In this document: one piece after another, positions 9,868 through 18,641 of the stretch
Layout: each line of letters begins with the position of its first letter
Position numbering within the stretch: position 1 is the first letter of the stretch
Origin: Acetobacter okinawensis JCM 25146
GTDB lineage: Bacteria > Pseudomonadota > Alphaproteobacteria > Acetobacterales > Acetobacteraceae
Direction: 5' to 3'
NCBI RefSeq assembly: GCF_000613865.1
Contig: NZ_BAJU01000007.1
Span: forward strand, 1 to 64,000
DNA: 64,000 nt
Translations under genes and position numbers: made by a program
The notes under the pieces: generated by a model
Databases searched by the model: none
What the model was told of the DNA's origin: nothing
What the model saw: the letters and a program-made list of their open reading frames with translations, nothing else

Positions 9868-10376
9868 GATGGGTGTGCATTCCTCAAAAAATAGAACCCT
9901 GCGTGGACGGGTTTTGCGGTAAGTAAACGCGCGATGCTGGGGGAATGTCCAATATATGAATCTGTTATAACCCATACGTAACCAGTATGGATTGTTGGGG
10001 GCTAAGCAGCTCTTTTAATATCGGAAGAATTTTATAAATTGTTGTAATTCAATGGTTTGTGAATTATTTCGGGGTTTGCACCAGTCTGGCCTCAGAGGCA
10101 GGCTTGGTTTTGTCTATCTGGCGGGGCGTGCTCAGGTTCACCGCAACGTGATACAGGGCGGGATGAGACGCTGTAATGTTGCGGAAAAAAGCTAGCGTCT
10201 GCTTGAAAGCGACTGGTCGTGATTTAAAAACACTGAATTATTATTGACAGAATTGAAGGTAATGGAACACAGACCTCCATCTTTCCAAGGAATGGCGGGG
10301 TGTGGATCAGTCAGGGCGGTTTATCCAGGTCTGCGGCACTGAGGTCTCTGGAAGTTTAGGGTATTGGGAGAAAAAA
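9868..10376. other. Intergenic region between pdc and gcd
   Basis: This 509-base divergent region should contain the promoters of pdc and gcd. A TTGACA hexamer occurs at 10244-10249 on the gcd side, without a convincing -10 element at standard spacing. On the minus strand, 10064-10237 is an open stretch of 57 codons between two stops, with natural-looking composition (HPALYHVAVNLSTPRQ) but no start codon. It may be the tail of a lost gene. I see nothing else. Confidence 0.4.
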
Positions 10377-12818
10377 ATGGATCAACCGCTCAGGACGGGA
10401 GCTTGGGTCACATTGACCAATGTGTACCGGGTTCTTTTTGCGTTGCTCAGTGCCGGGGTTGGGCTTGCCCTCACCTATGGTGGTGGACAGTTGCTGGCTT
10501 TGGGGGGCTCAGCATATTACCTGCTGGCAGGGCTTGCCTATATTGGGCTGGCAGCGCTGTTTTTCCTGCGTAAAAGCAGCGCTTTGCCTGCCAGCGTCGC
10601 CGTATTTGCGGCGACATGCGTATGGGCTTTGTACGATACGCCCCATATTGGTTACTGGGAGCTGCTGCCGCGTCTGGTTGTGCCTGCCATTCTGCTGGCA
10701 CTTGGTCTTTGGCTGGCAGCTCTGTTCCCCAATATCCGTGCAGTTGTGCGGCGCTGGAGCGCTCTGGGTGGTCTGGCTGTGCTGGCGGCCCTGGTGGGCA
10801 CGCTGGTTGCAGCGTTTTACCCGCATGGCCGTATAGCCAACCCCAGTGCGTTGAGTGCAGAGGCCACCGTTGCGCAGGCCGGTCGGGCCGATGCGCCGCA
10901 GAACTGGGAGTTCTATGGCCGTAATGCCGCAGGCACACGCTTTGCGCCCTATAACCAGATTACGCCCGCTAATGTCAGCCAGCTCAAGGTTGCATGGGTT
11001 TACCGTACTGGTCGCCGCATAAGCGGGAGTGGTTTTGGTACGGATGAGAATACGCCTCAGCAGATTGGGAATGTGCTGTATTCCTGCACACCGGAAAACC
11101 TGATTACGGCTATTGATGCCGATACGGGGCAGAAAATCTGGGCTTTTAACCCCGGAGCAAGAACGGCCGAGCATGTAAGCTGCCGTGGTATCGGGTATTA
11201 CGATCAGGACGCGGATACCAGCCTGACGCAGGAGCCGAAGGCCAGCTCCCCCAACTCGGAATGCCGCCAGCGTATTCTGGTCTCCTCTGTTGATGCGCGC
11301 CTGTTTGCGCTGGACGCCCACAGTGGCGCGCTTTGCAAAAGCTTTGGCGATGCAGGGTTTGTAGACCTTAAAAAGCAGATGGGGCCGACCGAAAACAGCA
11401 AGCGCTACCACCCCACCGCGGTTCCCGTGGTTATGGGGCATCTGGTTGTTATCGGTGGCTGGGTGCGTGACATTATGCCCGGTGAGCCTTCGGGCGTTGT
11501 GCGTGCGTTTGACGTGCGTGACGGCTCGCTTGCCTGGGCGTGGGATGTAGGGAACCCGGATAACACGCATGCACCCGCCCCCGACCAGACCTATACGCTT
11601 TCCACCCCCAATGTCTGGACCGTGCCGACATATGACAAGGAACTGAACCTTGTTTACCTGCCTACGGGCAACGGACCGCCAGATTACTGGGCTGGAGATC
11701 GTAGTGCGGCCAACAACCGGTTTGGCTCGGCGGTTGTGGCGGTAGATGCGGCTACAGGCCAGACCCGTTGGGTCTCCCAGTTGATTCACCACGACGTGTG
11801 GGATTATGACCTGCCGTCCCAGCCAGTGCTGTATGATGTCACCAACGCGCAGGGCGAGCGTATTCCCTCGCTGATTCAGACCACCAAGACCGGGCATATT
11901 TTTGTGCTGGACCGCCGCACAGGTAAACCCGTGACAGAGGTGGTGGAAAAGCCGGTGCCCACATCGCCCGCAGGGCAGGGTGAGCAACTCTCCCTCACCC
12001 AGCCGTTTTCTGTTGGCATGCCGACCATTGGCGCAGACCCGCTGAGCGAAAGTGCTATGTGGGGCATCAGCACGTTTGACCAGCTTTATTGCCGGATCAT
12101 GTTCAAAAATTCGGTGTACGAAGGGCCGTTTACACCACCGGGCGAAAAACCGTACATTGAATGGCCCAGTCTTCTGGGCGGGATGAACTGGGGTGGCATT
12201 TCCATTGATGAGAACAGTGGACTTATGTTTGTCAACGACATGCGTATGCCTTTGCGGATGTCGCTGGTCACGCGGGAGAACGCCAAAAAGTTCAAGGTCT
12301 CAACGGACGAGGTGCCGGGCTTTATGGGTACCATACGCCCGCAGCTTGCTGGCCCTTATGGCGGGGTAAAGATTGATATCCTGCAATCCCCTCTGGCGGT
12401 GCCGTGCAGCACGCCACCGTTTGGCACCATGACGGCTATTGACCTGCACAGCAAAAAAATTGTGTGGCAGGTTCCCATGGGTACGGTGGAGGATCTGGGG
12501 CCGCTGGGGATCAAGACCCATCTGCCCGTCCCCATTGGCATGCCCACATTGGGTGGACCGACCTCTACGGCATCGGGTCTGGTCTTTTTTGCAGGCACGC
12601 AGGATTATTACCTGCGCGCCCTGAACGCGCGGACCGGGCAGGAGGTGTGGAAGCAGCGCCTGCCAGTGGGTGCCGTGGCGGCCCCCCTTATTTACCGCTC
12701 ACCCAAAACAGGGCGGGAATATGTGGTTATTTCCGCAGGCGGTGCCAGCCATTCGCCTGATGTGGGGGATTACATCATCGCCTATGCTCTGCCCGAGGGT
12801 GTAAGCACGCACGAATAA
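10377..12818 (+). CDS. gcd: Membrane-bound PQQ-dependent glucose dehydrogenase
   Basis: An 813-residue quinoprotein with five predicted N-terminal helices (about 15-150), then a periplasmic eight-bladed propeller. It oxidises D-glucose to glucono-1,5-lactone with PQQ and passes electrons to ubiquinone. Supporting segments are WEFYGRNAAGTRFAPYNQIT (domain start), VSCRGIGYY, HHDVWDYDLPSQP (catalytic Asp near 470), TGHIFVLDRRTG, and GGPTSTASGLVFFAGT near the C-terminus. ATG 10377 is preceded by GGGAG at 6 bases. Quinate and other polyol enzymes share this architecture, so glucose specificity is the most likely but not the only reading. A terminator follows. Confidence 0.88.
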   Translation: MDQPLRTGAWVTLTNVYRVLFALLSAGVGLALTYGGGQLLALGGSAYYLLAGLAYIGLAALFFLRKSSALPASVAVFAATCVWALYDTPHIGYWELLPRLVVPAILLALGLWLAALFPNIRAVVRRWSALGGLAVLAALVGTLVAAFYPHGRIANPSALSAEATVAQAGRADAPQNWEFYGRNAAGTRFAPYNQITPANVSQLKVAWVYRTGRRISGSGFGTDENTPQQIGNVLYSCTPENLITAIDADTGQKIWAFNPGARTAEHVSCRGIGYYDQDADTSLTQEPKASSPNSECRQRILVSSVDARLFALDAHSGALCKSFGDAGFVDLKKQMGPTENSKRYHPTAVPVVMGHLVVIGGWVRDIMPGEPSGVVRAFDVRDGSLAWAWDVGNPDNTHAPAPDQTYTLSTPNVWTVPTYDKELNLVYLPTGNGPPDYWAGDRSAANNRFGSAVVAVDAATGQTRWVSQLIHHDVWDYDLPSQPVLYDVTNAQGERIPSLIQTTKTGHIFVLDRRTGKPVTEVVEKPVPTSPAGQGEQLSLTQPFSVGMPTIGADPLSESAMWGISTFDQLYCRIMFKNSVYEGPFTPPGEKPYIEWPSLLGGMNWGGISIDENSGLMFVNDMRMPLRMSLVTRENAKKFKVSTDEVPGFMGTIRPQLAGPYGGVKIDILQSPLAVPCSTPPFGTMTAIDLHSKKIVWQVPMGTVEDLGPLGIKTHLPVPIGMPTLGGPTSTASGLVFFAGTQDYYLRALNARTGQEVWKQRLPVGAVAAPLIYRSPKTGREYVVISAGGASHSPDVGDYIIAYALPEGVSTHE

Positions 12819-12835
12819 GCTGCGTTAAAATATGG

Positions 12836-12878
12836 GGGCATTGTCCGGTTTGTCATAAGCCGGACAATGCCCTTTTTT
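12836..12878. terminator. Rho-independent terminator after gcd
   Basis: A long hairpin (GGGCATTGTCCGG paired with CCGGACAATGCCC, loop of about 11 bases) is followed by a T run, just after the glucose dehydrogenase stop. It also lies downstream of the convergent arsC gene and may serve both. Confidence 0.88.
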
Positions 12879-12912
12879 GTGCCGGTGTTCCCTGTGTTGT
12901 GCAGGTTCAGGA

Positions 12913-13263
12913 TTATGGCAGAAGTGCCAGCACCGTATCGGCTGGGCGGCAGGCTCTGGCGCCTTTGGGGGTGACAACAACAGGGCGGTTGAGCAGTGCG
13001 GGGTGCTCGGCAATGGCATCCAGGATCTGGGCATCTGTCACGTCTGCCTTGTCCAGCCCGAGTTCTGCGCATAGTTTTTCTTTTGTGCGCAAAAGATCGC
13101 GTGCGCCCTGCGGGTCTTGGCGGGCAATTTCTTCAAGCTGTTTACGGCTGGGAGGGTTTTTCAGGTAAAGCACCACTTCGGGTTCTATCCCTGCGTTACG
13201 CACCAGTTCCAGCACGGAACGCGACGTGCCGCAGGATGGATTGTGGTAAACTGTTACAGTCAT
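12913..13263 (-). CDS. arsC: Arsenate reductase, glutaredoxin-coupled ArsC type
   Basis: This 116-residue thioredoxin-fold protein has the ArsC active-site loop HNPSCGTSRSVLELV with the nucleophilic cysteine near residue 12, the conserved LKNPPSRKQLEEI stretch, and NRPVVVTPKGARACRP near the end, where family arginines bind arsenate. It reduces arsenate to arsenite with glutaredoxin. No arsenite exporter or arsR is adjacent, so it looks like a stand-alone housekeeping copy. ATG 13263 gives the standard length. Confidence 0.9.
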   Translation of the reverse strand: MTVTVYHNPSCGTSRSVLELVRNAGIEPEVVLYLKNPPSRKQLEEIARQDPQGARDLLRTKEKLCAELGLDKADVTDAQILDAIAEHPALLNRPVVVTPKGARACRPADTVLALLP

Positions 13264-13384
13264 GTTACATGCCCCTTTTATAAAGGCGTAATTGTTGCAT
13301 GTTCTGCAAGGCTGGCAAGGGCCGGGGTTGTCCGGTAGGGGCTGCGGCAGACCACGGTTGAGGCAAAAAAGGAGCAGGTGCCAC

Positions 13385-15076
13385 GTGCGTACAGTGACCG
13401 GCTGGTGGCAAAAACCGTTGACCATAAGCAAAAATGTGTGGGCGGGGCTGTCTCTGGCATCCATGAACATTCCGCAGGTTCTGGGGTATGCGCGTATTGC
13501 GGGCATGCCCACGGTAACTGGTTTGTACACGGTGCTTTTTCCGCTGGTGGCTTTTGCCCTGTTTGGCTCATCGCGCCATCTGGTGGTTGCGGCTGATTCT
13601 GCTACCGCTGCTATTTTCTCCAGCGCTTTATCGGAAATAGAGCCGGTGGGGAGTGCTGCCTACATGCGGCTGGTCAGCGCGGTTGCCCTGCTTAATGCGG
13701 TGTTTTTGCTGGTTGCTCGCCTGTGTCGGTTGGGTTTTTTGTCGGATTTTTTGTCCCGCACGGTGTTGGTTGGTTTTTTGGCCGGTGTTGGCGTGCAAGT
13801 CAGCATGAGCATGTTATACGACATGGTGGGGCTGGAGGCAGGGTCACACAATACTGTGGCCCAGTTTGTCGGGCTTGTGCAGGCTGTGGCGCATGTACAC
13901 CTGCTTTCGCTTGCCATTTCCTGCGCGGCCTGCGCGCTTTTGCTGTGTGGTGGCCGCTTTCTGCCCGGTCGGCCTGTGGCGCTGGTGGTTGTGCTGGGTG
14001 CACTTGGCCTGAGCTGGCTGTTGGGGCTTGCGCGCTATGGTGTAACTGTTCTGGGGCCTATGCAGGGGGGGCTGCCGCATTTTCTGGTGCCCGTAGTTTC
14101 ATGGCACCAGTTTTTGGCGCTTTTGCCCGTTTCGGCTTCCTGCGTGTTTGTCATTATTGCGCAAAGTGCGGCGACATCACACGCATTTGCCTACCGGCTG
14201 CATGAGACGGTCGATGCAAATGCCGATATTGTAGGCCTGTGTGCCGCCAATGCCGTGGCGGGGCTGAGTGGCACGTTTACGGTCAATGGCAGCCCGACCC
14301 AGACCGCCATGGCCGTGCAGGCCGGGGCGACAAGCCAGCGGGCGCAGCTTGTATTTGCCGCAGTCACCTTGTGCGTACTGCTGTTTTTTACCGGGCCACT
14401 CCAGTATTTGCCCCGCTGTATTCTGGGCTCTGTGGTGTTCTGTGTTGCTGTGGGCATGATTGATGTGGCAGCCCTTAACCATATCCGCAAGGAGAGTCCG
14501 GGGGAGTTCCGTCTGGCGCTGGTTACGCTGGCGACCGTGGTCAGTATTGGGGTGGAGCAGGGGATTTTTATTGCCATTGCCCTCTCCTTGTTCCGGCATG
14601 TGCGGCATAGTTACCGGCCCCATACCATGGTGCTCAGGCCCGACCCCGTAACGCATGAGCTGGAGGCAAGCCCCGTGCGCGCCGGTATGCAGACGGAGCC
14701 GGGGCTTGTGATCTATCGCTTTTGCGCTGACCTGTTTTACGCGAACTGCTCGCTGTTTGCGGAGGATATTGATTTACTGCTGTGCAACCCGCCCACTCCG
14801 GTGCGCTGCGTGGTGGTTGATTGCAGCGCTATTACGGATATCGATTACTCTGCTGCCAGCGTGGTGCGTGATGTGCTGTTCCGCTTGCAGATGCGTGGGG
14901 TAAGGGTGATTTTTGGCAGGGTAGCCTCTTATGCGCTGGCCGATATGGAGCGCCACCATATTGCTGCGGCTCTGGGGGAGGGGAATATTTATGCCCAGCT
15001 TCATCAGGCCATGGCCAGTGCGCGGCAGACACTGGCGCAGCCGGAACCGAACAGCCGTGTTGCGGACAGCCTGTAA
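13385..15076 (+). CDS. SulP/SLC26 family anion permease with STAS domain
   Basis: A 563-residue inner-membrane transporter. The N-terminal ~400 residues form 10-12 helices with the SulP signatures (ASMNIPQVLGYARIAGMPTV near 25 and VNGSPTQTAMAVQAGA near 300). The C-terminal ~110 residues are a STAS domain (VVVDCSAITDIDYSAASVV). SulP proteins carry sulfate, bicarbonate or other anions; with sulfur-related genes to its right, sulfate is plausible, but the substrate is inferred. I start at GTG 13385 with AAGGAG 10 bases upstream; in-frame upstream codons have no ribosome site. It is divergent from arsC. Confidence 0.88.
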   Translation: MRTVTGWWQKPLTISKNVWAGLSLASMNIPQVLGYARIAGMPTVTGLYTVLFPLVAFALFGSSRHLVVAADSATAAIFSSALSEIEPVGSAAYMRLVSAVALLNAVFLLVARLCRLGFLSDFLSRTVLVGFLAGVGVQVSMSMLYDMVGLEAGSHNTVAQFVGLVQAVAHVHLLSLAISCAACALLLCGGRFLPGRPVALVVVLGALGLSWLLGLARYGVTVLGPMQGGLPHFLVPVVSWHQFLALLPVSASCVFVIIAQSAATSHAFAYRLHETVDANADIVGLCAANAVAGLSGTFTVNGSPTQTAMAVQAGATSQRAQLVFAAVTLCVLLFFTGPLQYLPRCILGSVVFCVAVGMIDVAALNHIRKESPGEFRLALVTLATVVSIGVEQGIFIAIALSLFRHVRHSYRPHTMVLRPDPVTHELEASPVRAGMQTEPGLVIYRFCADLFYANCSLFAEDIDLLLCNPPTPVRCVVVDCSAITDIDYSAASVVRDVLFRLQMRGVRVIFGRVASYALADMERHHIAAALGEGNIYAQLHQAMASARQTLAQPEPNSRVADSL

Positions 15077-15107
15077 AAAAATACGTTCGCGTAAGACCCG
15101 GAGGTGC

Positions 15108-15900
15108 TTAACCCATAAGCTGGTGGACGCCCTGCCAGATCATATACGCAGCCACGACAAAGATTAGGCCGGCAAAAACAGAGGTCAGCCTGCCCGTGGA
15201 CCCTGCCAGCGCGCGGGATGCCTTGGTGCCGATGCTGCACCCTATGGCGCCACCCAGAATAAACATTCCGGCCAGTTGCCAGTTGACGTAACCGGAGAGC
15301 ATATAGCTCAAGGTCGTGCTCAGCCCAAATGCTGCAACAGCCACCAAGGATGTGCCAACCGCGTTAAGGATAGGCATGCTGGTCGAGGCCATAAGGCCGG
15401 GTACAATCAAAAACCCCCCACCAATGCCAAAAAAGCCGGAAAGCACACCAGTGCCAAACCCGTATCCCATGACCTTGGGTGCGTTCTGCCGGTTGCAGCT
15501 TGCGCCGGGGCAGCCTGTATTGTGGCGTCCACGGATCATCAGAACCCCAACCCCGATCATAAGGATGGCGAACAGCAGCAGCAGGTGTTTGCCGTCCATG
15601 GCCTTGCCAAGTGATGCTCCCAGAAAAGCGCCACCAACGCCGCAAAGGGCAAAAATTCCTGCACAGCGCCATTTTACGGTTTTATTGCGTGCGTGATGTG
15701 CCAGCCCGACCAGCGCGTTGATGGAGACAGAGAGCGCACTGGTGCCAATAGCCACATGGGCATTGGGCACACCCACCAGATACACCATAAGTGGGACGGC
15801 CAGAATGGAGCCGCCCCCCCCCAACCAGCCCGAGGGTAAACCCCACAATGCCGCCAGAGGCAATTTCCAGCGCGATATGCAGGATGTGGGGCGTTAACAT
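15108..15900 (-). CDS. TauE/SafE sulfite exporter family permease (frame broken in a G9 run)
   Basis: Joined across one extra base, this 263-residue permease has both TSUP half signatures (GGIVGFTLGLVGGGGSILAVPL at the N-terminus, FGTGVLSGFFGIGGGFLIVP in the middle) and about eight helices. The break lies in nine consecutive C on the plus strand (15814-15822); eight would keep the frame, so it is either a sequencing slip or a slippery tract. ATG 15900 starts the protein. It sits directly downstream of the MBL persulfide dioxygenase-like gene on the same strand, the arrangement seen in BigR-type hydrogen sulfide detoxification operons, where it would export sulfite. Confidence 0.85.
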
Positions 15901-15942
15901 GGGCTCTCCGCAATCAGGGTGGTCTGGGTATGCACGCGAGGT

Positions 15943-16869
15943 TTACAGGCGATTAACGGGAATTTTGATATAGCTGACGCCATTGTCCTCAGGCTCAGGT
16001 ATATGTCCGCCGCGGATATTGACCTGCACGGATGGCATGATCAGGTTTGGCAGGCTCAGGCTTGCATCACGCGTGGTGCGCATGCTGACAAATGCATCTT
16101 CCTCCACGCCATCATGAACATGAATATTATGCTCGCGTTCGGCCCCTACCGTTGTTTCCCACGCAAATGTATCGCGCCCGGGGGCTTTGTAGTCGTGGCA
16201 CAGGAACAGGCGGGTCTGCACGGGCAGGCTCAGCAGGCGGCGGATCGAGTGGTACAGCATGCGTGCATCCCCACCGGGAAAATCGGCGCGGGCGGTGCCA
16301 TAATCGGGCATGAACAGCGTATCGCCAATAAAAGCGGCGTCCCCTATGACAAAGGCCATATCTGCGGGTGTGTGGCCGGGTACATGCAGGGCAATACACT
16401 CCAGATGACCGAGCTTGAAGCCCTCACCATCCCTGAATAGATGGTTGAACTGGGAGCCATCGCGCGCGAACTCTGTTCCGGCGTTGAATATTTTGCCAAA
16501 AACCTCCTGAACCCGCACAATATCTGCCCCAATGGCCAATTGGCCACCAAGCTGCTCCTGCAACCATGGAGCGGCGGAAAGGTGGTCGGCATGGGCGTGG
16601 GTTTCCAACTGCCAGACTACGTGCAGCTTCTGCTCCAGCACATAGTCCACGATCTGCTGGGCAGATGCATAGTTGGTGCGGCCAGATGCGGGGTCATAAT
16701 CCAACACGCTGTCTATGACTGCGGCCTGCCCTGTGGCGGGGTCATGCACAACATGGCTTGCGGTAAAGGTCGCAGGGTCAAAAAAGCTCCGCACGACGGG
16801 CCGGTCCTGCGGGTGGCGCAGCATCATCATAATCTGGGCCGTAGCTGCTGTGATGGCGGTATCCGACAT
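15943..16869 (-). CDS. MBL-fold hydrolase, Blh/ETHE1-like persulfide dioxygenase
   Basis: A 308-residue metallo-beta-lactamase-fold protein with THAHADHLSAAPWL (metal ligands near 93-98), LHVPGHTPADMAF, FIGDTLFMPDYGTARADFPGGD and LFLCHDYKAPGR. These are the ligand set and substrate-loop signatures of the ETHE1/Blh branch, which oxidises glutathione persulfide to sulfite. It is 5' of a TauE permease (sulfite export) and divergent from a peroxiredoxin and an ArsR/BigR-like regulator, which supports a sulfide-detoxification role. Glyoxalase II is the main alternative; the neighbours argue against it. Its start faces the inverted repeat at 16909-16929. Confidence 0.85.
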   Translation of the reverse strand: MSDTAITAATAQIMMMLRHPQDRPVVRSFFDPATFTASHVVHDPATGQAAVIDSVLDYDPASGRTNYASAQQIVDYVLEQKLHVVWQLETHAHADHLSAAPWLQEQLGGQLAIGADIVRVQEVFGKIFNAGTEFARDGSQFNHLFRDGEGFKLGHLECIALHVPGHTPADMAFVIGDAAFIGDTLFMPDYGTARADFPGGDARMLYHSIRRLLSLPVQTRLFLCHDYKAPGRDTFAWETTVGAEREHNIHVHDGVEEDAFVSMRTTRDASLSLPNLIMPSVQVNIRGGHIPEPEDNGVSYIKIPVNRL

Positions 16870-16908
16870 GCGAAGACTCCAATCATTTATAACTTACTGT
16901 AACATTGT

Positions 16909-16929
16909 ATATTTGATTTCACTAAATAT
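16909..16929. promoter_or_regulatory. Candidate operator of the ArsR/BigR-like regulator
   Basis: An AT-rich inverted repeat (ATATTT, 9-base spacer, AAATAT) lies in the 107-base gap between the divergent MBL gene and the peroxiredoxin-arsR pair. ArsR/BigR proteins usually bind such palindromes across the promoter they repress. It is centrally placed to control both directions. This is pattern and position only. Confidence 0.45.
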
Positions 16930-16976
16930 GAAACCATCTTGCGTCAAGATCGGGATTTCGCGTAAAGGAAACTGCC

Positions 16977-17636
16977 ATGAATGATCGCATAGCAGATGCC
17001 TGTCCCCTGGTGCCTCTTTCCTCCTCCCTCAAGATCGGAGACGAGGCCCCAGATTTTACGGCCCGGACCACTCAGGGTGACTTCACGCTTAGCAGTCTGC
17101 GCGGGCGGTGGGTGATCCTGTTTTCGCATCCGGCTGATTTTACCCCGGTCTGCACCAGCGAATTTATTGCCATGGCCCGTGCCGTACCACAGTTTGAATC
17201 CATGGATTGCGCCCTTGTCGGTCTGTCGGTGGATAGTCTGCCAGCCCATCTGGCATGGCTGGAGGCCATACGCGCCCGCTTTGGCGTGACCATCCCTTTC
17301 CCCGTGATTGAGGACCCGTCTCTGGCTATTGCCCGCGCCTATGGCATGCTGGATCTGGATGCGCGCAATAGTGCGACCGTACGTGCGGCATATTTTATTG
17401 ACCCGCGCGGTATTGTGCGGGTCATCACATGGTACCCCGCAACAGTTGGCCGCTCCGTGGCCGAGATGCTCCGTGTCCTGCGCGCCCTGCAACGGGTGGA
17501 GCGTGGCGATGTCATGACCCCGGAAGGCTGGATGCCGGGTGCCGATGTGGTGCTGCCCGCAGGCCAGACGTATGATGAGGTCATGGCTGCAGGCCCGGAC
17601 TGGTTCATGAACATGCAGCCGGATGACGAGGCATGA
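16977..17636 (+). CDS. Peroxiredoxin, AhpC/TSA Prx6-like
   Basis: A 219-residue peroxiredoxin with the peroxidatic motif HPADFTPVCTSEF (Cys59) and a C-terminal extension typical of the Prx6/1-Cys group (DVMTPEGWMPGADVVLP). It reduces peroxides in the cytoplasm; Prx6-type enzymes can also deal with reactive sulfur species. Other cysteines are at 9 and about 76, neither in a classical resolving position. Its TGA overlaps the ATG of the next regulator gene (ATGA), indicating translational coupling. Together with the divergent MBL and TauE genes this suggests a shared regulon. Confidence 0.9.
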   Translation: MNDRIADACPLVPLSSSLKIGDEAPDFTARTTQGDFTLSSLRGRWVILFSHPADFTPVCTSEFIAMARAVPQFESMDCALVGLSVDSLPAHLAWLEAIRARFGVTIPFPVIEDPSLAIARAYGMLDLDARNSATVRAAYFIDPRGIVRVITWYPATVGRSVAEMLRVLRALQRVERGDVMTPEGWMPGADVVLPAGQTYDEVMAAGPDWFMNMQPDDEA

Positions 17637-18056
17637 GCGCTCTGTGCGTTGAGGAAGCACGGCAGCTTGTCGAACGTATGAAGCTGTTTGCCCAGCCACA
17701 ACGCTGATGATTTTGGATGCTCTGCTGGAGCACAGCTCTCTGGCCGTGGGAGAGCTGGAAACTTGCACAGGTATTGGCCAGCCAACCCTGAGCCAGCAGT
17801 TGGGCGCGCTCCGGCGGGCCGAAATTGTGGTGCCACGGCGCGAATCCCGCACCATCCACTACAGCCTTGCCAGCGAGGAGGAGGCCCTGCGTGCGCGTGC
17901 ACTGATTGGCCTGCTACGGGGGGACCGTGCGGCCCTGCCAGCCTGCGTGCTGTCTCCGAGCGTTATGCGGCCAGCAATCGCACCACCGCCCAGCGGGAGG
18001 CGGAAGGTGGTGCCCAGTTCGCCCTGATCCGCACCAGTGACACGCCCCGTTCCTGA
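17633..18056 (+). CDS. ArsR/BigR-like regulator (two frame breaks)
   Basis: Restoring one C near 17703 and one G in the G6 run at 17918-17923 gives a 141-residue ArsR-family repressor. It reads VERMKLFAQPQRLMILDALLEH, then the recognition region IGQPTLSQQLGALRRAEIV, the wing RRESRTIHYSL, and a C-terminal tail ending SDTPRS. A cysteine near 45 at the start of the HTH and another near 100 (PCGPASL) resemble the redox pair of the persulfide sensors BigR and SqrR. This is inference from spacing only. It overlaps the peroxiredoxin stop and the start of tag. Two breaks in one short gene make sequence error likely, but decay is possible. Confidence 0.65.
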
Positions 18057-18641
18057 CGTGGTGCCGGGTGGCACCGGCGCGCTGGTCCGCTGTGACTGGG
18101 CCGAGGCCAATGACCTGCTCCGCACCTACCATGACCGGGAATGGGGGCAACCCGTTACGCAAAGCCGCGCCCTGTGGGAGGCGCTGGTGCTGGAAACATT
18201 TCAGGCCGGGTTGTCGTGGAATACGGTTTTGCAAAACGTGAGAACTTCCGCGCCGCATTCTGTGGTTTTGACCCGCACAGGGTTGCGGCCTTTACCCCCG
18301 ATGATCAGGCGCGGTTGATGGAAAATGCCGGTATTATCCGCTCCCGTGCCAAAATTGCTGCGACCATTGCTAATGCACAGGCTTGGCTGGCCATGCACAA
18401 CGCAGGAGAGGATTTTGCCGCATTTGCATGGGGCATGGTGCACGCAGCGCAGGCGCACGAGCGCGGCACAGGGTTGGAGGCACAAACCCCTTTGTCGGGC
18501 AGGGTTGCAAAAGCCCTCAAGCACAAGGGCTTCCGCTTTGTTGGCTCCACAACCGCGCAGGCGTGGATGCAGGCGGTTGGTATGCTGGATGGGCACGAGG
18601 CTGCGTGTTTTTGCTACCGGGGTGCCTCTTCCAGACCCTGA
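18037..18641 (+). CDS. tag: DNA-3-methyladenine glycosylase I (frame broken once)
   Basis: Joined across one missing A in the run at 18233-18236, this 201-residue protein is TAG, the base-excision enzyme that removes 3-methyladenine. The zinc-binding residues are visible: Cys19 and His32 in RCDWA...TYHDREWG (the E. coli spacing of 13) and the C-terminal His and Cys in GHEAACFC. The middle is typical (LVLETFQAGLSW and GIIRSRAKIAATIANA). The restored junction reads LQKRENFRAAF. The start could be GTG 18037, 18058 or 18061; none has a good ribosome site. Its end overlaps the converging efflux lipoprotein gene by 28 bases. Confidence 0.88.

Noticed and set aside
10509-11987. Long minus-strand open frame opposite gcd (492 codons)
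   Set aside because: It is antisense to a well-supported PQQ dehydrogenase, has low-complexity Arg/Gly/His-rich composition, no ribosome site and no family resemblance. Long shadow frames are common in GC-rich genes.
16944-17855. Minus-strand open frame of 303 codons over the peroxiredoxin and arsR genes
   Set aside because: Composition is typical of a shadow frame; both sense genes match known families.
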